Of a DNA stretch of 64,000 nt, positions 32,587-40,700 are shown in pieces. The position numbers and the translations under genes were made by a program. The stretch is taken from contig NZ_BSTT01000012.1 of the NCBI RefSeq assembly GCF_030269685.1, positions 113,578 through 177,577 of the forward strand, read 5' to 3'. The stretch comes from Actinomycetospora sp. NBRC 106378 (lineage in GTDB: Bacteria > Actinomycetota > Actinomycetes > Mycobacteriales > Pseudonocardiaceae). The notes beneath the pieces are model-generated. The model worked only from the letters and a program-made list of their open reading frames with translations. It had not been told where the DNA came from and did no database searches. The first letter of the stretch is position 1; every line of letters starts with the position of its first letter.

Positions 32587-33251
32587 CGGGGCACCCGAGC
32601 CGCCCGGACGCGTCGACCATCGCCGCCCGGGTCGCGGCCTTCTCGCACCGTTCCCGGCGCCGGGTCGACCCGGCCTCGCTGCCCGAGGTCCCGTCCCGCG
32701 ACGGCTCGATGCGCCCGGCCCGGCGGGCGGCGGTCGCGGTGGTGCTGCTCGACGACCCGGAGCGCGGGCCCGGGGTGCTGCTCACCCGGCGTACCTCGAA
32801 GCTGCGCGACCACCCCGGGCAGTTCGCGCTGCCGGGCGGCTCGCTCGACCCCGGTGAGGACGCGGTCACCGCCGGGCTGCGGGAGCTGCACGAGGAGCTG
32901 GGCCTGCAGCTCGGGGCGGCGGACGTCGTCGGCCTGCTCGACGACTACCCGACGCGGTCCGGCTTCGTGATCACGCCCGTCGTCATGACGACGGCGGCGC
33001 CGCTGGGGAGCCTGGTGCCCTCGCCGGACGAGGTGGCCCGGCTCTACCACGTCACCCTCGACGAGCTCGACGTCGAGCCGTACTACCTGGAGATCCCGGA
33101 GTCCGACCGGCCGGTGGTGCAGCTGCCGATCGTCGGCCACCGCGTCCACGCGCCGACCGCGGCGGTGATGCTCCAGTTCGCCGAGGTCGCGCTGCGCGAC
33201 CGCGCGACCCGGGTCGACGGCCTCGAGCAGCCGGTGTTCGCCTGGCGCTGA
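32583..33251 (+). CDS. Coenzyme A pyrophosphatase-like Nudix hydrolase
   Basis: A 222-residue protein. The CoA-specific upstream motif (LLTRRTSKLRDHPGQFALPGGSLD) is joined to the Nudix box GSLDPGEDAVTAGLRELHEELGL, as in NUDT7/YeaB-type enzymes that cleave CoA to phosphopantetheine and 3',5'-ADP. GTG 32583 overlaps the DUF3024 stop by four bases. It differs from the AICE Nudix protein at 16382, which lacks this motif. Confidence 0.88.
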   Translation: MTGHPSRPDASTIAARVAAFSHRSRRRVDPASLPEVPSRDGSMRPARRAAVAVVLLDDPERGPGVLLTRRTSKLRDHPGQFALPGGSLDPGEDAVTAGLRELHEELGLQLGAADVVGLLDDYPTRSGFVITPVVMTTAAPLGSLVPSPDEVARLYHVTLDELDVEPYYLEIPESDRPVVQLPIVGHRVHAPTAAVMLQFAEVALRDRATRVDGLEQPVFAWR

Positions 33252-33375
33252 GCCGCCGCCGTGATCGGGGGCCTTGACCGTTAACGATGCGTGACGAGCA
33301 CCCCGTTCCCATGCGTCGCGTGAATCGCTCGTGTACCTGTGGTCAGGCACCCTGACGAAGGAAGCGTGAGCGCCT

Positions 33376-34938
33376 GTGTGCGGAATCGTTGCTGCGTACG
33401 GTGACATCGACCCCGAGAAGTGCGAGCGGATGCTCGCGCGGATCCACCACCGTGGCCCGGACGACTCCGGTCGGGTCCAGCTGGAGAGCGCGTGGCTCGG
33501 CCACCAGCGTCTCTCGATCATGGACGTGACCGGCGGCAAGCAGCCGATCGCGGACGAGACGGACTCGGCCTACGTGGTCGGGAACGGCGAGATCTACAAC
33601 CACGCCGACATCCGCGACCAGCTCTCGGAGGTCCGCTTCGCCACCGACTCGGACACCGAGTCGGCGTTCCGGCTGGTCCTGCGCGACGGTTCGGCCGCGC
33701 TGCACGACCTGCGTGGCATGTTCGCGCTCGCGATGGCCCACACCGACGGGCACGGCGTCGTCGCCCGCGACCCGATCGGCATCAAGCCGCTCTACTGGGC
33801 CAAGCTCCCCGGTGTCACCCTGTTCGCCTCCGAGCTGCGGGCCTTCGACGAGGCCGACCAGCCGCTCGTCGAGGCCTTCCCGCCCGGGTACGTCTGGAGC
33901 CCCGGCCTGCCGGAGTCCGGCGACGTCGCCGGCGGCACCATGGTCCGCTTCGCCGACGCCGTGCCCGTGCAGGTGCGCCCGGCGCGGTACGCCCCGGACA
34001 AGCAGTGGGACGACGGCGTGCTCACGCACATCCGTGAGGTCCTCTCCGACTCGGTGCGTCGCCACATGATGTCCGACGTGCCGGTCGGGGTGTTCCTCTC
34101 CGGTGGGCTCGACTCGGCGATCGTCGCGGCCGTCGCCGCGCAGGTCGCCGCGGAGAAGGGCGAGAAGCTGCCCACCTTCGCCGTCGGGACCGAGCAGAGC
34201 GCCGACCTGCTCGCCGCCCGGGCGGTCGCCGAGTACCTCGGCACCGAGCACCACGAGATCGTCCCGACCGCCGAGGACCTCGAGGAGGCCCTCGACGAGG
34301 CGGTGACGGTGATCGAGCACTTCGACCCGGCGCTCGTGCGCTCCGCGGTGCCGAACCTGCTGCTCGCCCGCGAGGCGGTCAAGCACGTCAAGGTCGTGCT
34401 CACGGGCGAGGGCGCCGACGAGCTGTTCGCCGGCTACTCCTACGTCCACGAGGACCCGGCCTTCACGACGCCGGACGCCCTGCAGGCCGAGCTGGTCCGC
34501 TCCATCGAGACGCTGCACGAGCTCAACCTGCAGCGCTGCGACCGCACCACCATGAACTACGGCCTCGAGGCCCGCGTGCCGTTCCTCGACGCCACGGTCA
34601 TGGAGGAGATGCTCGCGATCCCCGCCGAGTGGAAGCTCATGGGCGAGGGCCGCACCGAGAAGCAGCTGCTGCGCGAGGCGTTCCAGGACATGGTCCTCGA
34701 CGACATCCTCTGGCGCGGCAAGGAACAGTTCGGCGACGGCTCGGGCGCCGGCGAGGTGCTCGCGGAGCTCGTCGAGAAGGAGAAGGCGAAGGAGGGCGCG
34801 CAGGGCGCCGAGCCCCCCGTCGTCGAGAACGGCTGGGAGCTGCGCAGCGACGAGGAGGTCGCGTACTACCGGACGTGGCACCGGTCGTTCTCCGGCGTCA
34901 AGCCCAACGCCACGTTGGGGGCGTTCGCCACAGCCTGA
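33376..34938 (+). CDS. asnB: Asparagine synthase (glutamine-hydrolysing)
   Basis: A 520-residue amidotransferase. The start VCGIVAAYG (GTG 33376) leaves Cys2 as the N-terminal nucleophile after processing. The glutaminase domain ends near residue 200. The synthase domain has the PPi-binding loop SGGLDSAIVAA near residue 241, TGEGADELFAGY near 345 and RDRTTM-like RCDRTTMNYGLEAR. It makes asparagine from aspartate, ATP and glutamine. The length and motifs match the stand-alone housekeeping AsnB rather than a pathway-specific copy. Confidence 0.93.
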   Translation: MCGIVAAYGDIDPEKCERMLARIHHRGPDDSGRVQLESAWLGHQRLSIMDVTGGKQPIADETDSAYVVGNGEIYNHADIRDQLSEVRFATDSDTESAFRLVLRDGSAALHDLRGMFALAMAHTDGHGVVARDPIGIKPLYWAKLPGVTLFASELRAFDEADQPLVEAFPPGYVWSPGLPESGDVAGGTMVRFADAVPVQVRPARYAPDKQWDDGVLTHIREVLSDSVRRHMMSDVPVGVFLSGGLDSAIVAAVAAQVAAEKGEKLPTFAVGTEQSADLLAARAVAEYLGTEHHEIVPTAEDLEEALDEAVTVIEHFDPALVRSAVPNLLLAREAVKHVKVVLTGEGADELFAGYSYVHEDPAFTTPDALQAELVRSIETLHELNLQRCDRTTMNYGLEARVPFLDATVMEEMLAIPAEWKLMGEGRTEKQLLREAFQDMVLDDILWRGKEQFGDGSGAGEVLAELVEKEKAKEGAQGAEPPVVENGWELRSDEEVAYYRTWHRSFSGVKPNATLGAFATA

Positions 34939-34993
34939 CGGGTGACCCGGGTCCGGCTGTTCGGCACGCCGCCGGCCCGGGTACTCGCCCGAC

Positions 34994-35824
34994 ATGAGCA
35001 ACGTCCCCGGCATCGAGCTGAACAGTGGCGCGACCATCCCGCAGCTCGGGTTCGGTGTGTTCCAGATCGAGCAGTCGCAGACCGCGGAGACGGTCGCGAA
35101 GGCGCTCGAGATCGGCTACCGCCACATCGACACCGCGCAGATGTACGGCAACGAGGCCGAGGTCGGCGAGGCCATCCGCGGGTCCGGCATCGGGCGCGAC
35201 GAGCTGTTCGTCACCACCAAGTGCAACAACTCGAATCACGGCCGCCTGGACTCGCAGAAGGCCCTCGACGAGAGCCTGTCCAAGCTCGGCCTCGACTACG
35301 TGGACCTGTACCTCATCCACTGGCCGCTGCCGGGCAAGGACCTCTACGTCGACACCTGGCGCGGGTTCGAGGAGGCCGTGAAGGACGGCAAGACCAAGTC
35401 CATCGGCGTCTCGAACTTCCAGGACCACCACCTGGAGCGGCTCTTCTCCGAGACCGACACGGTGCCCGCGGTGAACCAGATCGAGCTGCACCCGCACATG
35501 CAGCAGCTGGCGATGCGCTCCTTCGACGAGCGCCACGGCATCGCGACCGAGGCGTGGAGCCCGATCGGCCAGGGCAAGGGCGTGATCGACGAGGAGACGA
35601 TCGTCGGGATCGCGCGGGAGCACGACAAGACCGGCGCGCAGGTGACGCTGCGCTGGCACATCCAGCTCGGCAACATCGTCTTCCCGAAGTCGGTGACGCC
35701 GGAGCGCATCCAGGAGAACTTCGAGATCTTCGACTTCGAGCTCTCCGACGAGGAGATGGCCGCGATGGGCGAGCTCGAGCGTGCCGAGCGGATCGGGCCC
35801 GACCCCGACCAGTTCGACCGCTGA
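34994..35824 (+). CDS. Aldo/keto reductase
   Basis: A 276-residue AKR5-type NADPH reductase (2,5-diketo-D-gluconate reductase-like). The catalytic tetrad is visible: D (HIDTAQMY), Y in AQMYGNEAEVG, K (VTTKCNN) and H (YLIHWPLP). The NADPH-binding region is IVFPKSVTPERIQENFEIFD. The physiological carbonyl substrate is unknown. ATG 34994 is chosen; a strong terminator follows. Confidence 0.9.
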   Translation: MSNVPGIELNSGATIPQLGFGVFQIEQSQTAETVAKALEIGYRHIDTAQMYGNEAEVGEAIRGSGIGRDELFVTTKCNNSNHGRLDSQKALDESLSKLGLDYVDLYLIHWPLPGKDLYVDTWRGFEEAVKDGKTKSIGVSNFQDHHLERLFSETDTVPAVNQIELHPHMQQLAMRSFDERHGIATEAWSPIGQGKGVIDEETIVGIAREHDKTGAQVTLRWHIQLGNIVFPKSVTPERIQENFEIFDFELSDEEMAAMGELERAERIGPDPDQFDR

Positions 35825-35868
35825 GACCTGTCCTCCTCGCACTCCCTCGTCGAGGAGGACGCCCGAAC

Positions 35869-35909
35869 GGCCCGGACACCGCCGTCGCCCCCACGGCGGT
35901 GCCCGGGCC
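35869..35909 (+). terminator. Terminator of the aldo/keto reductase gene
   Basis: The arms GGCCCGGACACCGCCGT and ACGGCGGTGCCCGGGCC (one mismatch) have a short C-rich loop, and TTCCTCTGT follows. It lies 45 bases after the stop. Confidence 0.75.
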
Positions 35910-35926
35910 GTTCCTCTGTCCCCACC

Positions 35927-35966
35927 CCGTGGCAGGAAAGCGTCGTTGCTGTCGTCCAGCGGGAGG
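35927..35966 (+). repeat. Family A repeat, solo copy 3
   Basis: CCGTGGCAGGAAAGCGTCGT, then TGCTGTCGTCCAGCGGGAGG. This is the 40-base solo form, placed just behind a terminator and 25 bases before the TenA start. Confidence 0.8.
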
Positions 35967-35991
35967 ATCGCCGCATCGTCAGACTCGGCCG

Positions 35992-36594
35992 GTGACCACC
36001 AGCGCCGACCTCCGCCGTCGTCACGCGTCGACCTGGGAGGCCGCCGTCGGGCACCGGTTCGTCGACGAGCTCGGCGCCGGCACCGTCGCCGACCCGGTGC
36101 TGGCCCGGTACCTGGCCCAGGACGCGCTCTTCCTCGACGCGTTCGTCGCGCTGCTCGGGGCGGCCGTCGCCGGGGCCGACCGGCCCGGGCCGAGGATGGT
36201 CGTCGCCCGCCAGCTCGGGCTCGTGGCCGGCGACGAGGACGACTACTTCACCCGGGCGCTGGCCCGGCTCGGCGTCGTCGGCCCCGCCGAGCCGCTGCCC
36301 CCGACCGCCGGCTTCCTCGCCCTCATGGACGACGCCCGCCGCTCGGCCGACTACGCGACGGCGATGACGGTGCTGCTGGTCGCGGAGTGGGTCTACCTGG
36401 ACTGGGCGCAGCGCCTCGGGAACGCGCCCGCCGACTGGTTGCACGCGGAGTGGATCGAGCTGCACCGCGGGCCGGCCTTCGCGGCGTGGGTGGCGTTCCT
36501 GCGCGGGGAGGTCGACCGCGTCGGGGCCGACGAGGACGCGTTCGCGCGGGCCGTCGAGCTGGAGCTGGCGTTCTTCGACGCGGCGTACGGCTGA
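35992..36594 (+). CDS. TenA-family protein (thiaminase II-like)
   Basis: A 200-residue helical protein of the TENA/THI-4 family. The markers are RYLAQDALFLDAFVALLGAAV, LLVAEWVYLDWA and GPAFAAWVAFLRGEVD. It would salvage the aminopyrimidine of thiamine. The nucleophilic Cys of classical TenA is not evident, and the FLDAF/EWVYLDWA forms are closer to the Cys-less TenA_E group, so the reaction is less certain. GTG 35992 has only a family A repeat before it. Confidence 0.78.
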   Translation: MTTSADLRRRHASTWEAAVGHRFVDELGAGTVADPVLARYLAQDALFLDAFVALLGAAVAGADRPGPRMVVARQLGLVAGDEDDYFTRALARLGVVGPAEPLPPTAGFLALMDDARRSADYATAMTVLLVAEWVYLDWAQRLGNAPADWLHAEWIELHRGPAFAAWVAFLRGEVDRVGADEDAFARAVELELAFFDAAYG

Positions 36595-36681
36595 CCCGGT
36601 CGCGAGGGGCACGTGAGTCACGTTCCCCGGCCCGCCGGGCTGCCTGGTGTGACTCTCGCGCGACGGCGGCCGACGGGACGA

Positions 36682-37065
36682 TCACGCCGCGGCCGACGGA
36701 CTCCGCTTCGCGAGCCGACGGCGCTGCGCGTCCAGGTGCGGCCGCGCCCGGCGTTGTCCGCCACGCACGCGGATGGCCTCGTCGAGGGCGTCGAGGACCC
36801 GCACCAGGCGCGGCACGTCCGGGCTCCAGCCGCGCCGCTCGCACTCCTCGAGCCAGTCGACCACACCCCGGTGACCGCGCTCGCCGTTGCACCGCCGGCA
36901 CGCCGCGACCTCGTTCTCCAACCACGACGGCCCGCCCTTGACCTTCGGGATGACGTGGTCGGTGGTCGCGGGCACGCGGTCGTCGAGCGGCCGGGCACAC
37001 CACACGCAGCTCGCGCCGTCGCGCGCGTGGGCGGCGGTGAGGCGCTGGAGACGACCGGGTTGCAT
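36682..37065 (-). CDS. HNH endonuclease
   Basis: A 127-residue protein with an HNH core between zinc-binding CxxC pairs: SCVWCARPL, then TTDHVIPKVKGGPSWLENEVAACRRCN. The DH, N and H/N positions of the motif are present. It is a small stand-alone nuclease of unknown biological target, frequent in actinobacteria. The ATG at 37065 (MQPGRLQRL) is preferred over an upstream one, which lies in the divergent promoter area. Confidence 0.82.
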   Translation of the reverse strand: MQPGRLQRLTAAHARDGASCVWCARPLDDRVPATTDHVIPKVKGGPSWLENEVAACRRCNGERGHRGVVDWLEECERRGWSPDVPRLVRVLDALDEAIRVRGGQRRARPHLDAQRRRLAKRSPSAAA

Positions 37066-37195
37066 CGATCTCCAGGATGCCCGCCGTCCCCGAAGATCGC
37101 TCGTGTTGCGGGTCCGTGACAACGGCGTCCGGGCGATTGATGGTCAGGTGCGCACGTGCTCTGATCACCGTGGTCCCGACGCCGGAGGCGAGCCC

Positions 37196-37471
37196 GTGCC
37201 GACCTACGTGTTCCGCTGTCCCGACTGCGGGGACTTCGAGGCGTTCGCGACGATGGCCGCGGTCGGCCCCAGCGCGCCCTGCCCCTCCTGCGGCACGGAC
37301 GCGCCGCGCGGGATCACCGCGCCCGGTCTGAACGTCGGCGGCCCGACCCACGCCGCCCTGGCCGCGCACGAGCGCTCGGCCGCCGCACCCGCCGTCGTGA
37401 AGGCCCCCTCGCCCGCACCGCCGCGGCGCGCGCCGGCCGACCCACGCCAGGCCCGCCTCCCCCGCCCCTGA
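37196..37471 (+). CDS. fmdB: FmdB-type zinc ribbon regulator
   Basis: A 91-residue protein. The zinc ribbon comprises TYVFRCPDCGDFEAF and PCPSCG (two CxxC pairs), typical of FmdB, and the C-terminal half is Pro/Ala-rich and disordered. FmdB proteins accompany formamidase genes and are thought to control them. GTG 37196 has GGAGGCGAG upstream. The formamidase gene starts 16 bases after its stop. Confidence 0.88.
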   Translation: MPTYVFRCPDCGDFEAFATMAAVGPSAPCPSCGTDAPRGITAPGLNVGGPTHAALAAHERSAAAPAVVKAPSPAPPRRAPADPRQARLPRP

Positions 37472-37487
37472 TCAGAGGAGACCGCCC

Positions 37488-38735
37488 GTGCCCGACGTGA
37501 TCTTCGGAGTCGACCAGTCCAAGCCGTTCCGCGAGCAGGCGCTCGTCGGGCACAACCGTTGGCACCCGGACATCCCGGCGGTCGCGACGGTGAAGCCCGG
37601 GGACAGCTTCCGGGTGGAGTCCAGGGAGTGGTTCGACGGCACGATCGTCAACTCCGACGACGCGAACGACATCCGGGACTGCGACCTCTCGATGGTCCAC
37701 CAGCTCTCCGGCCCCTTCGCCGTCGAGGGCGCGGAGCCGGGCGACCTGCTGGTCGTCGACATCCTCGACGTCGGGCCGGTGCCGCAGGAGACGGGGCCGG
37801 TCGCGGGCCAGGGCTGGGGCTACACCGGCCTCTTCGCCCGCTCCAACGGCGGCGGGTTCCTCACCGACTGGTTCCCGGAGGCGTACAAGGCGATCTGGGA
37901 CTTCTCCGGCCAGAAGGCGACCAGCCGGCACGTCCCGGGCGTCGAGTTCACCGGTATCGTCCACCCCGGGCTCATGGGTACCGCGCCGAGCGCGTCGCTC
38001 CTGCAGACGTGGAACGCCCGCGAGGCCGCGCTCATCGCCACCGACCCGGACCGGGTCCCGCCGCTCGCGCTGCCGCCGGAGCCGCACAACGCGGTGCTCG
38101 GCTCGCTGTCCGGCGACGCCTTCGAGCGGGCCGCCGCCGAGGCCTGCCGCACCGCCCCGCCGCGCGACAACGGCGGCAACCAGGACATCAAGAACCTGTC
38201 GAAGGGCAGCCGGATCTTCTACCCGGTGTTCGTCGACGGCGCCAACCTCTCCCTCGGCGACCTGCACTTCTCCCAGGGCGACGGCGAGATCACGTTCTGC
38301 GGCGCGATCGAGATGGGCGGGTTCATCGACCTGCACGTCGACGTCATCAAGGGCGGCATGGAGACCTACGGCGTCTCCACCAACCCGATCTTCATGCCGG
38401 GCAACGTCGAGCCGCGCTACTCCGAGTTCCTCACCTTCGTGGGCTTCTCGGTCGACCCGCGGACCGGGGAGCAGCATTACCTCGACACCACGCTCGCCTA
38501 CCAGAACGCCTGCCTGAACGCGATCGAGTACTTCTCGAAGTTCGGGTGGTCGAAGGAGCAGGTGTACCTGATGCTCGGCGCCGCGCCCGTGGAGGGACGG
38601 ATGTCGGGGGTCGTCGACGTGCCCAACTCCTGCGCCACGCTCTACGTGCCGACCGCGATCTTCGACATCGACGTCCGGCCGAGCGCCTCGGGCCCGACGT
38701 GGGTCGACCGGGGGCAGTGCGCCGTGAGTACCTGA
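37488..38735 (+). CDS. fmdA: Formamidase/acetamidase
   Basis: A 415-residue enzyme of the FmdA/AmdA family, releasing ammonia from formamide or acetamide. The motifs are DDANDIRDCDLSMVHQLSGP, VEFTGIVHPGLMGTAPS, GGNQDIKNLSKGSRIFYPVF and GDLHFSQGDGEITFCGAIEM, all complete. The full length and the adjoining FmdB zinc ribbon support formamidase. GTG 37488 has GAGGAGA upstream. A family D palindrome follows the stop by ten bases. Confidence 0.93.
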   Translation: MPDVIFGVDQSKPFREQALVGHNRWHPDIPAVATVKPGDSFRVESREWFDGTIVNSDDANDIRDCDLSMVHQLSGPFAVEGAEPGDLLVVDILDVGPVPQETGPVAGQGWGYTGLFARSNGGGFLTDWFPEAYKAIWDFSGQKATSRHVPGVEFTGIVHPGLMGTAPSASLLQTWNAREAALIATDPDRVPPLALPPEPHNAVLGSLSGDAFERAAAEACRTAPPRDNGGNQDIKNLSKGSRIFYPVFVDGANLSLGDLHFSQGDGEITFCGAIEMGGFIDLHVDVIKGGMETYGVSTNPIFMPGNVEPRYSEFLTFVGFSVDPRTGEQHYLDTTLAYQNACLNAIEYFSKFGWSKEQVYLMLGAAPVEGRMSGVVDVPNSCATLYVPTAIFDIDVRPSASGPTWVDRGQCAVST

Positions 38736-38744
38736 GTCCACCCC

Positions 38745-38804
38745 TCGCGAGGTACACATCGGGCAGCTCCACGGGCCGCGGGTCCGGCCTGGTGTGCATC
38801 TCGG
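38745..38804. repeat. Palindromic intergenic repeat, family D copy 2
   Basis: GAGGTACACATC.GGCAG on the left and GGTGTGCATCTC on the right, with a GC-rich centre. It has the same layout and the same position after a stop codon as 4078-4136. It may end the fmdBA transcript. Confidence 0.6.
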
Positions 38805-38938
38805 CGTGGGGAAACGGGCGACCGGGTCCGGCGCTACCCCGCGAGGATGGCGTCAGGCAGGTGCGCAGGCTCCAGGACCTGTCTGAGGTAGACCTCGGGG
38901 GCGCGATCGTGCCGGGGAATGCGCCGGAATCGTCCGCT

Positions 38939-38950
38939 GCAAGCGCTTGC
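38939..38950. promoter_or_regulatory. LacI-type operator before the GH13 gene
   Basis: The perfect palindrome GCAAGCGCTTGC lies 35 bases upstream of the glucosidase start. Close variants lie at 43051 and 43182, beside the LacI gene and before the importer operon. LacI-family operators have this CG-centred form. Confidence 0.75.
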
Positions 38951-38985
38951 GGTCCCTGGGGTGGCGGCCCGTAGGCTCGGACAGC

Positions 38986-40623
38986 GTGACGACCGAAGCT
39001 CTGTGGTGGCGCGACGCCGTCATCTACCAGGTCTACATCCGCAGCTTCGCCGACTCCGACGGCGACGGGATCGGCGACCTCGCGGGCCTGCGCGAGCGGC
39101 TGCCCTACCTGCGCGACCTCGGCGTCGACGCCCTGTGGATCAACCCGTGGTACGCGTCGCCGCAGGTCGACGCCGGGTACGACGTCGCCGACTACCGGGC
39201 GATCGAGCCCGCGTACGGCACCGTCGCCGACGCGGAGAAGCTCATCGCCGAGGCGCACGAGTACGGGCTGCGCATCATCCCGGACCTCGTCCCCAACCAC
39301 CTCTCCGACCACCACGCGTGGTTCGTCGAGGCCCTGGCGGCCGGACCGGGCTCGGCCGCCCGGGCCCGCTTCCTGTTCCGTGACGGTCGCGGACCGGACG
39401 GCGCCGAGCCGCCCAACAACTGGCTCTCGCACTTCGGCGGGCCCGCGTGGACGCGCGTCGCCGACGGCCAGTGGTACCTGCACCTGTTCGCGCCCGGGCA
39501 GCCGGACGTGAACTGGGAGAACCCCGAGGTGCACACCGAGTTCGAGGCCGTCCTGCGCTTCTGGTTCGACCGCGGCGTCGACGGCTTCCGCATCGACGTC
39601 GCCCACGGGTTGGTCAAGGACCCGGCCCTGCCCGACCTCGCCGACCCCACCGACTTCGTCGGTCTCTCCACGGGACCGGGCGAGCATCCCTACGTCGACC
39701 GCGACGACGTCCTCGCGATCTACGAGTCGTGGCGCCGCATCGCCGACTCCTACGACGGCGCCCGCATGTTCGTCGCCGAGGCCTGGACGCCGAGCCCGGA
39801 GCGGCTCGCGCGCTACGTCGGCCCGGGCCGGCTGCACACCGCGTTCAACTTCGACTACCTCGTGGCGCCGTGGGACCCGGCCGCGCTGCGCACGACGATC
39901 GACACCACCACCGGGTTCCTGTCGTCGGCGGGAGCGCCGGCCACCTGGGTGCTGGAGAACCACGACGTGGTCCGTGCCCCGAGCCGGTACGGCCGCCCCA
40001 CCGTCTCCCGGCACGGCAACGCCACGTTCGACGAGTCCGACCCGGTCGACGTCGAGCTCGGGGTCCGGCGCGCCCGGGCCGCGTTCCTGCTCTACGCGGC
40101 GCTGCCCGGCGGCATGTACGTCTACCAGGGCCAGGAGCTCGGGCTGCCGCAGGTCGACGACATCCCCGAGGCGGCCCTGCAGGACCCGACCTGGGAGCGC
40201 TCCGGGCACACCGAGCGCGGCCGCGACGGCTGCCGGGTGCCGATCCCCTGGACGCCGACCGGGTCGAGCTTCGGCTTCGGTCCCGACGGTGGAGCGTCCC
40301 CCTGGCTGCCCCAGCCCGCCTGGTTCGGCGAGTACGCGGTGTCCGCCGAGGAGGGGGCGGAGGGCTCCTTCCTGGAACTCGCCCGCGCGGCCCTCGCGAC
40401 CCGTCGTCGGCACCCCGCGCTGGGCGAGGGCGACCTGGACTGGGTGTCGGCCGCGGGCGACGCCGTCCTCGTGTTCCGGCGCTCCCCGGCGTTCCTCGCC
40501 GTCGTGAACCTGTCGGCGGAGACGGTCGACCTGCCCGACCACGACGGGGTGCTGCTCGCCAGCGGCCCGCTCGACGGGCGGCGGCTCCCGCCGGACACGG
40601 CCGTCTGGCTCGCCGCGCACTGA
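38986..40623 (+). CDS. aglA: GH13 alpha-glucosidase
   Basis: A 545-residue GH13 enzyme of the oligo-1,6-/alpha-glucosidase group. The conserved regions are WWRDAVIYQVYIRSFADSDG, the DLVPNHLSDHH region, FRIDVAHG (nucleophile Asp), FVAEAWTPSPER (acid Glu in place) and VLENHDVVR (stabilising Asp). It hydrolyses maltose-, trehalose- or isomaltose-like sugars in the cytoplasm. The LacI operator at 38939 ties it to the importer at 43229. GTG 38986 (VTTEALWWRDAV) is the natural start. Confidence 0.9.
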   Translation: MTTEALWWRDAVIYQVYIRSFADSDGDGIGDLAGLRERLPYLRDLGVDALWINPWYASPQVDAGYDVADYRAIEPAYGTVADAEKLIAEAHEYGLRIIPDLVPNHLSDHHAWFVEALAAGPGSAARARFLFRDGRGPDGAEPPNNWLSHFGGPAWTRVADGQWYLHLFAPGQPDVNWENPEVHTEFEAVLRFWFDRGVDGFRIDVAHGLVKDPALPDLADPTDFVGLSTGPGEHPYVDRDDVLAIYESWRRIADSYDGARMFVAEAWTPSPERLARYVGPGRLHTAFNFDYLVAPWDPAALRTTIDTTTGFLSSAGAPATWVLENHDVVRAPSRYGRPTVSRHGNATFDESDPVDVELGVRRARAAFLLYAALPGGMYVYQGQELGLPQVDDIPEAALQDPTWERSGHTERGRDGCRVPIPWTPTGSSFGFGPDGGASPWLPQPAWFGEYAVSAEEGAEGSFLELARAALATRRRHPALGEGDLDWVSAAGDAVLVFRRSPAFLAVVNLSAETVDLPDHDGVLLASGPLDGRRLPPDTAVWLAAH

Positions 40624-40647
40624 CCCGTCCGGCGGCACCCCGATTCC

Positions 40648-40700
40648 GAGCGAACGGCACTCTCGCAGCATCTATGTGCGCGAGAGTGCCGTTCGTTCAG
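40648..40700. repeat. Dispersed palindromic repeat family B, copy 1
   Basis: Perfect 15-base arms GAACGGCACTCTCGC (40652-40666) and GCGAGAGTGCCGTTC (40680-40694) have a loop containing AGCATCTATGTG. It lies between the converging GH13 and DUF4032 genes and overlaps the latter's stop, so it should also terminate both. Relatives are at 58173 and 60785. Confidence 0.85.

Noticed and set aside
16382..33251. The two Nudix genes as recent duplicates
   Set aside because: The chromosomal one has the CoA pyrophosphatase motif and the AICE one does not; they are different subfamilies.
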